Assembly: GCF_000316665.1 (NCBI RefSeq)
Contig: NC_019678.1
Location: 2,604,001 to 2,668,000, forward strand
Source: Rivularia sp. PCC 7116
GTDB taxonomy: Bacteria > Cyanobacteriota > Cyanobacteriia > Cyanobacteriales > Nostocaceae
Length of the DNA stretch: 64,000 bases
Direction: 5' to 3'
Position numbers and translations under genes: made by a program. Of this stretch, positions 24,434-34,201 are shown in pieces. Position 1 is the first letter of the stretch. Every line of letters starts with the position of its first letter. Below the pieces are notes generated by a model that was not told where the DNA came from, searched no databases, and saw only the letters and a list, made by a program, of their open reading frames with translations.

Positions 24434-25171
24434 ATGACAAATACACCACAATGGGCAATTGAAAGAATCCGTGAAACTCAAAATAACCAGCTTAGCTGGT
24501 TAAATTTAAGTTGGGTTCCCTGGATGTATAAAAGTCAAAAGCTAACAGAAGTTCCTTTGGAAATATTTGAAATCGAATGGTTAAGGGAATTATATTTATG
24601 CAATAATAAACTGACGAGCATACCTGAATATATTACTAATCTTAATAATTTAACTTCTCTCGATATATCTGAAAATCAACTTATAGAAATTCCCGAATAT
24701 ATTTTTAGCTTAAGTAATTTAATTAAACTTGATGTAAGCGATAATCAACTAACTAAAATTCCTGAATCTATTATTCATCTTAAGAATTTAACAGAACTAA
24801 ATATTAGTGATAATGATTTGAGTAAATTACCAGAATCAGTTACAAAATTAACTAATTTAACTAAACTATGGTCATGGAATAATCAGCTAAGAGAAATACC
24901 AGAATCTATTACCCGTCTCATCAACTTGATAGAACTTGATTTAAGTGAAAATAAACTGACGGAAATACCAGAATTTATTAGCCGTCTCACTAATTTAACT
25001 ATACTCGATTTAGAAGAAAATCAACTAACTGAATTACCTGAGTATATTAGTTATATCTCCGGCTTAAATGAAATTTATTTAAACAATAACCCCTTAGAAA
25101 ATCCATCTTTAGAAGTTGCAAAAAAAGGTATTATTGCAATTCGCGAATATTTTGAAAATTCTGCAATCTAA
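24434..25171 (+). CDS. Leucine-rich repeat protein, 245 aa
   Basis: Residues 38-220 consist of about eight 23-residue LRR units (LxxLxLxxNxLxxIPexI), plus a C-terminal NNPLENPSLEVAKKGIIAIREYFE cap. That cap is the sequence that in cyanobacterial ROCO proteins leads into the Roc GTPase domain, so this may be the LRR part of such a protein left alone. The GTPase is not found downstream. Probably a protein-protein interaction module in the cytoplasm. Confidence 0.85.
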   Translation: MTNTPQWAIERIRETQNNQLSWLNLSWVPWMYKSQKLTEVPLEIFEIEWLRELYLCNNKLTSIPEYITNLNNLTSLDISENQLIEIPEYIFSLSNLIKLDVSDNQLTKIPESIIHLKNLTELNISDNDLSKLPESVTKLTNLTKLWSWNNQLREIPESITRLINLIELDLSENKLTEIPEFISRLTNLTILDLEENQLTELPEYISYISGLNEIYLNNNPLENPSLEVAKKGIIAIREYFENSAI

Positions 25172-25218
25172 AATTTAGATTCTATATACAAAATCTGTAA
25201 TACACCTTAATATTCGAT

Positions 25219-25281
25219 GGTGCGTTACGGCAACATTGACGTATTGTTTTCCTCGGATATTATTCCGTGCCGTAACACACC
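25219..25281. repeat. Hairpin element with GTTACGGCA ends
   Basis: GGTGCGTTACGGCA (25219-25232) and TGCCGTAACACACC (25268-25281) are an inverted repeat with 13 of 14 matches, separated by 35 bp. A similar element lies at 38344-38412. They look like small hairpin-type MITEs. Confidence 0.55.
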
Positions 25282-25287
25282 CAACTT

Positions 25288-26916
25288 CTACCTCTTCAAA
25301 AACCTCCGTCTCATCTGAGCCGCAAAATCATTAACTTCCGGTATATTCATCATCGAAGCAACAACTCCGAAAACTGCTAATCCCGCAAAACCAGATATTG
25401 ATAATTGTAAAAGCTGAATTAATAAATTATCCGAATTTATAATCTTTGCCATACCTAAAGAAGTTGCAAAACTTGCCGCACCTGCTACTACACTACCCGC
25501 AGCTAATCCTAATATCGGCAAACTCCACTTTACTATAGGTAAACCATTTAATTTGCGGTTGAGTAGGAATAACAACATGAATACCGAACTACAATTTACT
25601 CCCACTGTTGCTAATACTAAACCTGGTGCGCCTAAATTAAAAACTTTAATAAATAGATAGTCAAATAAACCATTAAGAAAAATATTTATCATACTGATAC
25701 GAAATGGTGTGTTTCCATCACCCAAAGCGTAAAATACCCGGACTAAAACATCGCGTCCTAAATAAATAAACATACCGATGCCATTTACAACCAGCAAAGA
25801 AGCAACTAATTGAGTAGCTTCTGGGTTGAAAGCACCGCGCTCGTAGACTATCTTGACAATCGGGTTTGCTAAAGCCACCATCAAAGCACCCAAAGGCAAC
25901 ATTGTAAAAGCGGAAAGCAATAACCCCTCACGAATCTTTAATTTTAAATCTTCCCAATTTTGTGGATCTGCGAGTCGGGCAAACACTGGTAGCAAACGCA
26001 CTAAAATTACATTAGAAATAATTCCCAAGGGAGTTTGTACTAACAACCCAGCATTTGCTAAAGCAGGTGCAACTTGAGTACCAATAAATCCAGCGAAATA
26101 CAAATCGGTGTAAAGGTTAAATTGCAGCATCCCAGAAGAAAAAGTCGCAGGTCCCATAATTCTGAGGACTTCTTTTACTGCTGGCTGATTAAAATCGAAT
26201 CGCAAGCGAATTCTGCCCATACCCGCTTTTGTTTGCGCTGCTATCTGCATAAACCATTGCAAAAGCGCTCCTACCAAAGTTCCTACAGCTAAAAAGGTTC
26301 CTCCCAACATTGCATATTCGGGAGTACTGATTTTGTTACCAACTTGTAGATAAAGAATGCCTACAGCCGCTACAAGTGCAGTACTGGAAAACAAAGGACT
26401 GATAGAAGGAAGCCAATATACGTTAGCAGTATTCAAAGCCCCAAAACCAATACCAATCAAACCCGCTAAAACCGCCATTGGAGCCATAATTCGCAATTGA
26501 CGGATGGCAATTTCTTGAACTAACTGCTTAGTTGCTCCCTCTTCAACGGGCATTGTAAAAAGATCGACAAACAAAGGGGCAGTAATGACTATAACGATTG
26601 AGACAATAAATAGTATTCCACCAATCAGCGTCATAATCGTTTCTAACAACGGCGCTGCTTCCTCCTTCTTGCGCTTAGCTAAAACGCTAACTACAGCGCT
26701 ATAAAAAGGGCCATTAATACCGCCGAGCAATATCAGCAAAAATCCTGGTATCGTATAAGCGTATTGAAAAGCAGCAGCAGCAGGCCCCAAACCAAAAGCG
26801 GCAGATATAACCAGCTGCCGCACCAAACCAAAAACTTTACTAATTAAAGTGGCAGCGGCAATAATGCCAGCAATCCCAGCAAACGAACGAGAAGGTTTAT
26901 CTTGTTGTTTTGTCAC
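25288..26916 (-). CDS. murJ: Lipid II flippase MurJ (MviN), 542 aa
   Basis: About 14 membrane helices with the MurJ signature LISKVFGLVRQLVISAAFGLGPAAAAF near the N-terminus and GGINGPFYSAVVSVLAKR soon after. It flips the peptidoglycan precursor lipid II across the plasma membrane. The length matches the family. The frame starts at GTG 26916 (MTKQQDKPSRS), and an ATG alternative is not close. It lies alone between the LRR gene and a repeat-rich gap. Confidence 0.9.
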   Translation of the reverse strand: MTKQQDKPSRSFAGIAGIIAAATLISKVFGLVRQLVISAAFGLGPAAAAFQYAYTIPGFLLILLGGINGPFYSAVVSVLAKRKKEEAAPLLETIMTLIGGILFIVSIVIVITAPLFVDLFTMPVEEGATKQLVQEIAIRQLRIMAPMAVLAGLIGIGFGALNTANVYWLPSISPLFSSTALVAAVGILYLQVGNKISTPEYAMLGGTFLAVGTLVGALLQWFMQIAAQTKAGMGRIRLRFDFNQPAVKEVLRIMGPATFSSGMLQFNLYTDLYFAGFIGTQVAPALANAGLLVQTPLGIISNVILVRLLPVFARLADPQNWEDLKLKIREGLLLSAFTMLPLGALMVALANPIVKIVYERGAFNPEATQLVASLLVVNGIGMFIYLGRDVLVRVFYALGDGNTPFRISMINIFLNGLFDYLFIKVFNLGAPGLVLATVGVNCSSVFMLLFLLNRKLNGLPIVKWSLPILGLAAGSVVAGAASFATSLGMAKIINSDNLLIQLLQLSISGFAGLAVFGVVASMMNIPEVNDFAAQMRRRFLKR

Positions 26917-27325
26917 AAATATTACCCGACAATATTCTAATTAAAGATAGCTGAAAGTATTTAACCAGAAATTAAGTTAGTAGTCAGGGAAAATTTGACA
27001 AATTCATTGATGGGTAATGGGTAATTGGGGATTGGGCTTGGGGCATAGTAAGTCACTGCGTTGGGCGGGTTCCCCGACTTGTAGCAAGTGGCGCAACCCG
27101 AAGGGGGCATAGGGCATGGGGCATAGTTAGGAATTAGGGGTTAGGAGTAGGGAATAGCGCCTAGTGAATTAATAATTTGTGCCTTCATTCCTTATCTCTC
27201 CTTATCTCTCCTTATCTCTCCTTGTCCCCTTGTCCCCTTGTCTCCCAACTACCAACTACCAATTACCAATTACCAATTACCAACTACCAACTACCAATTA
27301 CCAATGCCCAATGCCCAATGACCAA
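26917..27325. repeat. Repeat-packed intergenic region
   Basis: No gene. Contains a TTGGGCGGGTTCCCCGACTTG palindrome-like unit near 27061, TGGGTAAT/TTGGGCATGGGGC units, four TCTCCTTATC units (27186-27220), TCCCCTTG units and a long CCAATTA/CCAACTA array to 27320, ending just before the leftward pentapeptide gene. Confidence 0.75.
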
Positions 27326-27832
27326 TTACCGACAACCCAAGCTATACCGAGTCTCTACACCAGTTTCCGGGTTCACCCCAGAAGCGCGATCGCACATCAA
27401 TTTCACCTGGTAGCGGTCGATTATCGCGTCTGTGAAATCGGCTCCGGTAATATCAGCATCAAAAAAGCGGCTGCGGCTCATTGTTGCTTGTGTAAAGTTG
27501 GCGTTTTTCAGGTTGGCATTATCCAGCGTTACTTGATCTACCAAAGCATTTGTAAAATTTGCCCCTTCTAAATTGGCTCCTAATAAATTGCCTTTGGTAA
27601 ACATTGCGTTTGTTAAGTCAGCACCTTGAAAATTCGTTCCCCGCATTTCAGCGGAAATAAAGTTAACTGCTGTTAAATCTTGATTTGAAAAATCGCGGTT
27701 TTCTAAATTCGTGCTACTGTAGTTAATCGTGTTTGTTTGAGCAAAAGCCGGATGGGCATCAAGCAATACCCACAACCAAGCCAGACATAAAATAAACACT
27801 AAGCCTAAAAAGCGAAAAAGAATTTTTTTCAT
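27326..27832 (-). CDS. Pentapeptide-repeat protein with signal peptide, 168 aa
   Basis: A signal peptide ([23 protein letters not shown]) is followed by about 15 A(D/N)LXX-type pentapeptide repeats (residues 40-145; [16 protein letters not shown] and so on), forming a right-handed beta-helix. The C-terminus has Cys residues ([13 protein letters not shown]) that may form a disulfide. This is the pattern of the thylakoid-lumen pentapeptide proteins of cyanobacteria. The molecular role of these is not known. Confidence 0.85.
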   Translation of the reverse strand: MKKILFRFLGLVFILCLAWLWVLLDAHPAFAQTNTINYSSTNLENRDFSNQDLTAVNFISAEMRGTNFQGADLTNAMFTKGNLLGANLEGANFTNALVDQVTLDNANLKNANFTQATMSRSRFFDADITGADFTDAIIDRYQVKLMCDRASGVNPETGVETRYSLGCR

Positions 27833-27837
27833 AATCT

Positions 27838-28015
27838 TATACAGTGAACAGTCAACAGTTAACAGTAATAAATTATCACTTATCAGTTATTCACCCGTTG
27901 ACCGCCAGGTGTTCCCGTAGGGTAGGGTGTGGATCTCAGTTCAGGAATCAATTACCAATTACCATAAACCTGGTAACTGATAACTGATAACTGTTCACTG
28001 ATAACTGTTCACTGT
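27838..28015. repeat. AACTGATAACTG / AACAGT tandem repeats
   Basis: Repeats of (A)ACAGTGAACAGT and AACTGATAACTGTTCACTG fill the gap and run into the stop of the LCP gene. A short GTTCCCGTAGGG-type unit lies near 27909. Confidence 0.7.
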
Positions 28016-29451
28016 TTCCAATCTTTGCCAAGACGTATTGTTAGGTCAGATTTTATATCGCCAGTAGCAGATATATCAATATGATTGATGCCTAAAATTT
28101 GCTGTAATTCTTGCGCTGCTGCTTTGTTGCCTTTTTGAACTATGACTTCGGATTTTGCTCGTTTGTCCGGCCAGTTTGCCACGGCGTAAACATTTACGAA
28201 GCCTTGTTTTTTCAGAACTTCAATAGTTTTTTGAGTTTGTTCTGGTCGATTGCCGGTATTTTGGATGGCAATTTTTAAGCTGGTAAGCGGTTTTGTATTT
28301 TGCTTAAGGCTTGCCAGGTTCATACCCGTGTAGTTGGAAAGCAAGTCGCCTTGTCCAGTCAAATTCAACCAGTAACTATCGGGATCTGCACTCAAAGCGC
28401 TGAATATTCCCGGTAGCATAGTCATTTGAAAATCGTCTCGCTCTACTTGGGAAGCAAAATTGACTAATGCCATCATTTCTTCCAGCTTCAAGTTAGTATC
28501 AAAATACTTCCGCATTACGCGAGTTAACTGTGGTAGGCGAGGTAATACTTTAGGACTCCAAAGACGTTCGCGCAATGCTAACAGCATTGTTTGCTGTCGT
28601 TGGACTCTTTCTAAATCCCCCGAACCTTTTTCTTTGTAGCGGACAAATTGTTGTGCTTGTTCGCCGTTGAGAGTTTGCCAACCACCCACTAAATTAATCG
28701 ATAATTTTTGAGCCGAATCTTTGTACTGCATTGCCTTGGGTACAAATACTTCGACTCCTCCCAACTGGTCTACTAATTGCTGCATTCCAGCAGTTGAAAT
28801 ACGAATGTAGCGATGAATCGGCGCATTACTTAAACTACGACTTACTACCCGCGCAGCTAAAACCGGGCCACCAAAAGCGTTCGCTTGAGATACTTTATTT
28901 AATCCTTCTTCGGGAATTGAGATCATCGTACCCTTGGGAATCGAAAGTACCCGAATGGATTTATCTTGGGGGTTAAATCTCACTAATAGCATGGTATCGC
29001 TAGTTCCAGAAAAGCTTTCTGGGGAACCTTCAACCGTACCCGGAACCGGTTCGATTCCTAAAACCAAAATATTCATCGGTTTTCTTAGCTGGTATTGAGA
29101 AATATTGCTCCACAAAGCCCCAGGTAACGGCGCATCGTCAGCATCTATTGGCGACCATCCAAACTCCGAATCACTCTTCTCGATACCACTCCATAAAGGA
29201 GTCCAAAGAGCCAAAGAAGATACCAGTAATCCCGATAAAGTAATCCCCATGACAACTGTGAAAATCCAAAACAGCCATCTGGGCATTGCCAAACCCAGCC
29301 GATAATATAGCTGAGAGGGAATAGAACTCGTTTTTTTACTACTTCTTGGCTCAACCTTGACTAGCTGACCATTTACAGGAGGCTGATTCTGTAATTCTTG
29401 CTCCTGCTCGTAGCTATTCGGTTTTTGCCAACCTTCTACTTGTTTAACCAC
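28009..29451 (-). CDS. LytR-CpsA-Psr (LCP) family protein with LytR_C domain, 480 aa
   Basis: One membrane helix (about 62-85), then the LCP catalytic core (SGTSDTMLLVRFN, LSIPKGTMISIP, LVDQLGGVEVFVP, FVRYKEKGSGDLERVQRQQ) and a C-terminal LytR_C domain (about 380-478). LCP enzymes transfer undecaprenyl-phosphate-linked glycans to peptidoglycan. The usual IPRDT motif reads IPKGT here, i.e. the Asp is replaced. The start is GTG 29451. Divergent from manC, which supplies GDP-mannose, a plausible functional link. Confidence 0.85.
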   Translation of the reverse strand: MVKQVEGWQKPNSYEQEQELQNQPPVNGQLVKVEPRSSKKTSSIPSQLYYRLGLAMPRWLFWIFTVVMGITLSGLLVSSLALWTPLWSGIEKSDSEFGWSPIDADDAPLPGALWSNISQYQLRKPMNILVLGIEPVPGTVEGSPESFSGTSDTMLLVRFNPQDKSIRVLSIPKGTMISIPEEGLNKVSQANAFGGPVLAARVVSRSLSNAPIHRYIRISTAGMQQLVDQLGGVEVFVPKAMQYKDSAQKLSINLVGGWQTLNGEQAQQFVRYKEKGSGDLERVQRQQTMLLALRERLWSPKVLPRLPQLTRVMRKYFDTNLKLEEMMALVNFASQVERDDFQMTMLPGIFSALSADPDSYWLNLTGQGDLLSNYTGMNLASLKQNTKPLTSLKIAIQNTGNRPEQTQKTIEVLKKQGFVNVYAVANWPDKRAKSEVIVQKGNKAAAQELQQILGINHIDISATGDIKSDLTIRLGKDWKQ

Positions 29452-29566
29452 AACTCACTCCCCACTAACCAATCCTTAAACGTTATGTTAATTCAAGCCA
29501 AAAATATTGCCACTTTTAAAGCCCACTGTACACTTGTAGTGTCGTAAATTAGGTTGGTAAGACAAC

Positions 29567-30631
29567 ATGACTAAACGATTGTTTCCCGTAATTCTTGCAG
29601 GTGGTAAGGGCGAACGTTTTTGGCCTCTTTCTCGACGAACCCGACCTAAGCAATTTTTAAATCTTGATGGCACCTCTCGAAGCTTAATGCAAGCCACTGC
29701 TGACAGGCTGTTACCGCTGACTGATGGTTGGGATTCCTTATGGGTGATAACTTCTAGCCTGATAGCAGAAGGCGTAAAAGAACAATTACCAGAATTGCCT
29801 GAAGCCAACTTGCTTGTAGAACCACAAGGAAGAGATACGGCAGCAGCAGTTGCCTGGGCTAGTTTGGAAATTAAAAAGCGTTATGGTGAAGACGCTATTA
29901 TTGGCTTTTTCCCTGCCGACCACTGGATCGCCGACCAAGAGGCATTTGCAAGCACATTAAATGCAGCAGCCGAATTAGCCGCACAAAATCCGGCGATTGT
30001 AACGCTCGGGATCAAACCAACATTTCCATCAACAGGCTATGGCTACATAGAACAGGGTGAAAAATTTGGTAGCTTTAACAACTTGCCAGCCTACCACGTT
30101 AATCGCTTTACTGAAAAGCCCGACCGAGACACGGCGGAAACTTTTTTACAAACGGGACGCTTTAGCTGGAATAGTGGAATGTTCTTTTTTAGAGCAGGGG
30201 TTGTTATCAAAGAATTATATACTTATGCTCCAGAAATCATCGAACCCATAGAAAAAAATGGTCCTTCTATTTATCCCGAGCTGCCAAAACTAAGTGTAGA
30301 CTATGCTTTGATGGAAAAGACCAATCTAGCATACGTCTTACCAGTAGAATTTGGCTGGGACGATCTAGGAGACTGGAACGCCATTGAAAGGTTGCTTAAA
30401 AAAGAAAAAGAACCAAACGTCGAATTAGCTACTCATGTAGGATTAGACACCCAAGGAGCCATTCTCTACGCCAGCAATGAAGATGACGTAATTGTTACTA
30501 TTGGTCTAGAAGATGTAGTCGTCGTTCGCGACAAGAATGTCACTTTAATTGTCAAAAAAGAACGCACCCAAGAAATTAAACAGGTACTTAAAAATCTACA
30601 GTCCGATTCTCGCTTTACCGAACTACTTTAA
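29567..30631 (+). CDS. manC: Mannose-1-phosphate guanylyltransferase, 354 aa
   Basis: The nucleotidyltransferase motif PVILAGGKGERFWPLSRRTRPKQFL is at residues 7-31, with FPADHWI near 120 and FTEKPDRDTA near 180. It makes GDP-mannose from GTP and mannose-1-phosphate. It lacks the C-terminal cupin isomerase domain, so it is the monofunctional type. It starts at ATG 29567. It shares a 115-bp divergent promoter region with the LCP gene. Confidence 0.88.
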   Translation: MTKRLFPVILAGGKGERFWPLSRRTRPKQFLNLDGTSRSLMQATADRLLPLTDGWDSLWVITSSLIAEGVKEQLPELPEANLLVEPQGRDTAAAVAWASLEIKKRYGEDAIIGFFPADHWIADQEAFASTLNAAAELAAQNPAIVTLGIKPTFPSTGYGYIEQGEKFGSFNNLPAYHVNRFTEKPDRDTAETFLQTGRFSWNSGMFFFRAGVVIKELYTYAPEIIEPIEKNGPSIYPELPKLSVDYALMEKTNLAYVLPVEFGWDDLGDWNAIERLLKKEKEPNVELATHVGLDTQGAILYASNEDDVIVTIGLEDVVVVRDKNVTLIVKKERTQEIKQVLKNLQSDSRFTELL

Positions 30632-30958
30632 AGTAACTATAAAGTAACTATGTCTTAAGGATTATATATTGGGCATTGGGTAAGGTGAAATACAAAAAAT
30701 TACCGTACCCAATCGCCCAAAACCTAAAACCGGAGGATCTAAAGTCCTCGATTAAAGAATAAAACCTCAAACCCTTGACAGAAGCGTAAAAGCTGTATTT
30801 CCTACTAGTATAGCTATTCAGTCAGTTAACAGTTAACAGTTATCAGTGAACATTCAAGAGAGGGAATAGAAAATAATTCCTCACTCTTAATTAATTCATA
30901 ACTCCTAACTCTTTGACCTTTGACCTTCAACCTTTGACCTATTTAATTATTATTAAAA
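30632..30958. repeat. Repeat-bearing intergenic region
   Basis: A GTAACTATAAAGTAAC duplication, an imperfect GGATCTAAAGTCC hairpin (30733-30748) and AACAGTTATCAGTGAAC and TTTGACCTTCAACC repeats lead to the next gene. No gene is seen. Confidence 0.6.
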
Positions 30959-32608
30959 ATGTTTCTAACCCAAACCGTTCCTCGTCAAAGAGAAATTATT
31001 GAAGTTTTATTCCGCAATGGCTGGGATTACATGCGACGGCTGATTACTCTTGGTAAAGCCGATGAACCTCAGTTACCTCCTCCTGCGGTTTTAAAGAATA
31101 TTTTGGTAGATTTGGGTCCGGTTTACGTTAAGCTGGGGCAATTACTTTCTACTCGTCCAGATTTACTTAGTGCATCTTATATTGATGAACTTTCAACTTT
31201 GCAAGATGATGTACCACCAGTGCCTTGGGCTGATGTAGAAGTACTCATTCGCAAACAATTAAAAAATCCTTTAGAAGAAAGCTTTGACACAATTAACCCG
31301 ATACCTGTAGCTGCGGGTTCTATCGCTCAAACCCATAAAGCTACTTTAAAAACTGGTCAAGAAGTCGCAATCAAAGTCCAGCGCCCCGGAATTGACTTGA
31401 TTGTTGACCAAGATATTGCTTTAATACAAGGTATCGCCGAGTTAGTCGCTCGTACAGAATTTGGACAAGTTAATGACATTAAGGCGATCGCCGATGAATT
31501 TTGTACTGCATTAGAAGCAGAATTAGATTTTACACGGGAAGCTGGCTTTACCGATCAGCTACGACGCAATTTATCTGAAGGTACTTGGTTCGATCCTAAA
31601 GATATAGTAGTTGCCAAAATCTACTGGGAGCTAACCTCGTCAAAATTAATGGTGATGGAATGGCTAGATGGTGCGCCAATTTTATCGGCAACTATACCCA
31701 ACGAAAACAATAAAAGTACGACTCGGGAAACGGAACGTCAAAGAGTTACCAGCTTGTTATTTGCTGTTTTCTGTCAGCAATTGTATGTAGACGGTTTCTT
31801 TCATGCAGATCCCCATCCCGGCAATATCTTTTATCTTAATGACGGTCGCGTTGCTTTGTTAGACTGCGGTATGGTAGGAAGACTCGATCCCCGCACTCAA
31901 CAAATACTGATAGAAATGCTACTGGCAATTGTGGATTTAGATGCTCCCAGATGCGCTCAGTTGACTTTACAGCTAGCAGGTTCATCCAAGTCGGTGGATA
32001 TGTCGCGTCTGGAAGGTGATTTTGACCGGATGCTGCGAAAATATTTTAATTTAAGCTTAGCTCAGCTTAATTTTTCTGAAATTGTTTACGAAGTTTTTCA
32101 AGTTGCTCGTAACAACAATATCCGCTTACCCAGCAATATGGGGTTATACGCCAAAACCATCGCCAATTTAGAAGGATTAGCTAGAGGATTCAATCCGGAA
32201 ATAAATTTCCTAGAAGAAATCAAACCTTTTTTAACCGACTTATTCCGCAAACAGCTGGTTGGGGATTCACCAGTTCGTTCTCTTTTAAGAACAGCATTGG
32301 ATTTAAAAAGTCTTTCCTTACAATTCCCCCGTCAAATCGAATATTTATTAGAGCAAGTAACAACAGAAACCTTAGAATGGAATCTAAATATCAAAGGTTT
32401 AGACGGTTTGCGACGTACTACAGATGATGCAGCCAATCGTTTATCCTTCAGCGTATTAGTAGGTTCGCTGATAATGGGTGCAGCAATTATTTCCACCAAC
32501 GCTCAAACTGCACAATTATCTTTAATTAGTAACATCTTGTTTGCTGCTGCTAGTTTATTAGGTTTGTGGTTGATTGTTAGTATCTTGCGCTCCGGAAGAT
32601 TACGGTAA
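30959..32608 (+). CDS. ABC1/UbiB-family protein kinase-like protein, 549 aa
   Basis: The atypical kinase core has the UbiB Ala-rich loop AAGSIAQTHKATLKTG, the Lys in VAIKVQRPGI and the catalytic loop FHADPHPGN, then DCGMVG as the metal-binding motif. The C-terminal end carries two membrane helices (about 500-545), as in UbiB/COQ8. In plastids and cyanobacteria such proteins act in quinone/tocopherol and lipid metabolism; the target here is unknown. It starts at ATG 30959. Confidence 0.87.
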   Translation: MFLTQTVPRQREIIEVLFRNGWDYMRRLITLGKADEPQLPPPAVLKNILVDLGPVYVKLGQLLSTRPDLLSASYIDELSTLQDDVPPVPWADVEVLIRKQLKNPLEESFDTINPIPVAAGSIAQTHKATLKTGQEVAIKVQRPGIDLIVDQDIALIQGIAELVARTEFGQVNDIKAIADEFCTALEAELDFTREAGFTDQLRRNLSEGTWFDPKDIVVAKIYWELTSSKLMVMEWLDGAPILSATIPNENNKSTTRETERQRVTSLLFAVFCQQLYVDGFFHADPHPGNIFYLNDGRVALLDCGMVGRLDPRTQQILIEMLLAIVDLDAPRCAQLTLQLAGSSKSVDMSRLEGDFDRMLRKYFNLSLAQLNFSEIVYEVFQVARNNNIRLPSNMGLYAKTIANLEGLARGFNPEINFLEEIKPFLTDLFRKQLVGDSPVRSLLRTALDLKSLSLQFPRQIEYLLEQVTTETLEWNLNIKGLDGLRRTTDDAANRLSFSVLVGSLIMGAAIISTNAQTAQLSLISNILFAAASLLGLWLIVSILRSGRLR

Positions 32609-32740
32609 TAGGTAATGGGTAATGGGTAATTGGTAATTGGTAATGGGAGTTAGGAATAAAATTTCTACCCCCTCTTCCCCCCTCTTCTCCTCTCCCCCCT
32701 CTAAACCTTTGACCTTAAATCTTTGACCTTTGACCTTTTT
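32607..32740. repeat. GTAATGG / TTTGACC tandem repeats
   Basis: Six GGTAATG/GGTAATT units begin at the UbiB stop codon, then a C/T-rich tract and CTTTGACCTT units follow before the ABC ATPase. Confidence 0.65.
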
Positions 32741-32783
32741 AAGCTTTAATCTGGTATATATTGCACCGTTTGAAATCAGATAT

Positions 32784-33770
32784 ATGTCTATTATCATTGC
32801 TCAGGATTTGAGCAAAGTTTATCCAGTCGCTATTAAGGAACCGGGTATTAAAGGTACAGTCTCTCATTTCTTTCGCCGCAAGTACCGGGAAATCAAGGCT
32901 GTTAATAACGTTTCTTTTGAAATTGCACCCGGTGAGGTGGTTGGTTTTTTGGGGGCAAACGGTGCGGGGAAAACTACTACTCTCAAAATGCTGACTGGGT
33001 TAATTCACCCGAGTAGCGGTAATGTAAGAGTTGCTAATAATATTCCGTTTCAACGAAAAGAAGCTTTTTTACAACAAATCACGCTGGTGATGGGACAAAA
33101 ACAGCAGTTGTTGTGGGATTTACCGGCTCTCGATTCCTTGAGAATCAACGCTGCTGTCTATAGTATTCCCGACAAGGAATTTCATCATCGGGTGGGAGAG
33201 TTAACCGAAATGCTTTCACTCGAAGGTAAACTGACTCAACCAGTACGAAAAATGTCTTTGGGCGAACGCATGAAAGCCGAACTATTAGCGGCGCTTTTGC
33301 ATCGTCCCCAGGTATTATTTTTAGATGAGCCGACTTTAGGATTAGATGTCAACGCTCAAGTTAACGTGCGCGATTTTTTACGGGAATACAATCAGCGCTA
33401 TCAAGCAACAGTTTTGTTAACCAGTCACTACATGGCAGATATTACAGCCTTGTGCAAACGAGTGCTGCTAATTCACCAAGGAGAATTGATGTATGACGGT
33501 AGTTTAGATGGACTTTTGGAAAGGTTTGCTCCCTACCGAGTGATTAATGTGGAATTAGCGCAACCTGTAGACTTAGTTAGATTAGAAACCTTCGGCGAAG
33601 TGCAAGCTCACGACGGTAGAATGGTTGGTTTTATGATTCCTCAAGAGAAGCTAACTAGTACTGTGTCGCGTATTTTAACTGAGTTAGAAGTAGTTGATTT
33701 AACCGTTGCAGAACCGCCGGTAGAGGAAGTGATTGGGAAAGTTTTTCAAGCTGGAGCCGTTAGCAGTTAA
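32784..33770 (+). CDS. ABC-2-type transporter ATP-binding protein, 328 aa
   Basis: Walker A is GANGAGKTTTLKML, signature LSLGERMKAEL and Walker B ILFLDEPTLGLD-like (VLFLDEPTLGLD), with TSHYMADITALC as switch region. The longer C-terminal domain and the SHFFRRKYREIKAVNNVSF start are those of ATPases that pair with DUF990 permeases such as 17408-18196. I chose ATG 32784; the frame is open to 32730 only within repeat DNA. The permease partner is not adjacent. Confidence 0.82.
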   Translation: MSIIIAQDLSKVYPVAIKEPGIKGTVSHFFRRKYREIKAVNNVSFEIAPGEVVGFLGANGAGKTTTLKMLTGLIHPSSGNVRVANNIPFQRKEAFLQQITLVMGQKQQLLWDLPALDSLRINAAVYSIPDKEFHHRVGELTEMLSLEGKLTQPVRKMSLGERMKAELLAALLHRPQVLFLDEPTLGLDVNAQVNVRDFLREYNQRYQATVLLTSHYMADITALCKRVLLIHQGELMYDGSLDGLLERFAPYRVINVELAQPVDLVRLETFGEVQAHDGRMVGFMIPQEKLTSTVSRILTELEVVDLTVAEPPVEEVIGKVFQAGAVSS

Positions 33771-33997
33771 CAGTTAGCAGTTATCAGTTATCAGTTATCA
33801 ATTTCGGGGGTAATTGTATTACCGCGATTAATTTTACTAAACTCGCTGCTCTTATCAGTTGATTGATGCAGCAGATGTTAGTAACTTAATTCAAAAGGTC
33901 AAATAGGTGCATTCTCAAAAATAGAGACAGTGGCGATCGCCCTGTAAGAGCGGTAACAGAGTATACTTTTTAAGTGACGATAGAATAACTAATATTT

Positions 33998-34201
33998 CTA
34001 ACGTAATTCTGCAATAATACTTTTAGCTGATTGAGGTTGATAATTACCAGCACGAAAATCAGCCAAAGTTTTTTGAGCATCCTTTGCGATTTCTGCTCGA
34101 CGGCTTTCATGTTGGCGATTTTGCAGAATTTTTATCAGCATCTCTTGCTGCTCGTAAGGCAATTGTAAAGCGCTTCCTAGGACTTGATTAAGAGTATCCA
34201 T
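33998..34201 (-). CDS. Orphan antitoxin-like protein, 67 aa
   Basis: The sequence MDTLNQVLGSALQLPYEQQEMLIKIL with a C-terminal KDAQKTLADFRAGNYQ tail is the small antitoxin type often found beside RelE/ParE or PIN toxins in filamentous cyanobacteria. No toxin gene is next to it: after its stop the sequence to 33965 is non-coding. It may be a leftover or act in trans. It starts at ATG 34201. Confidence 0.55.
   Translation of the reverse strand: MDTLNQVLGSALQLPYEQQEMLIKILQNRQHESRRAEIAKDAQKTLADFRAGNYQPQSAKSIIAELR

Noticed and set aside
27178-27330. CRISPR-like array of CCAATTA / CCTTATCTCT units
   Set aside because: The units are 7-10 bp and contiguous with no unique spacers; they belong to the cyanobacterial short tandem repeat type and no cas genes are near.
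30733-30748. Candidate terminator after manC
   Set aside because: The stem is short and lacks a T tract, so it was recorded only as a hairpin in the repeat-bearing gap.
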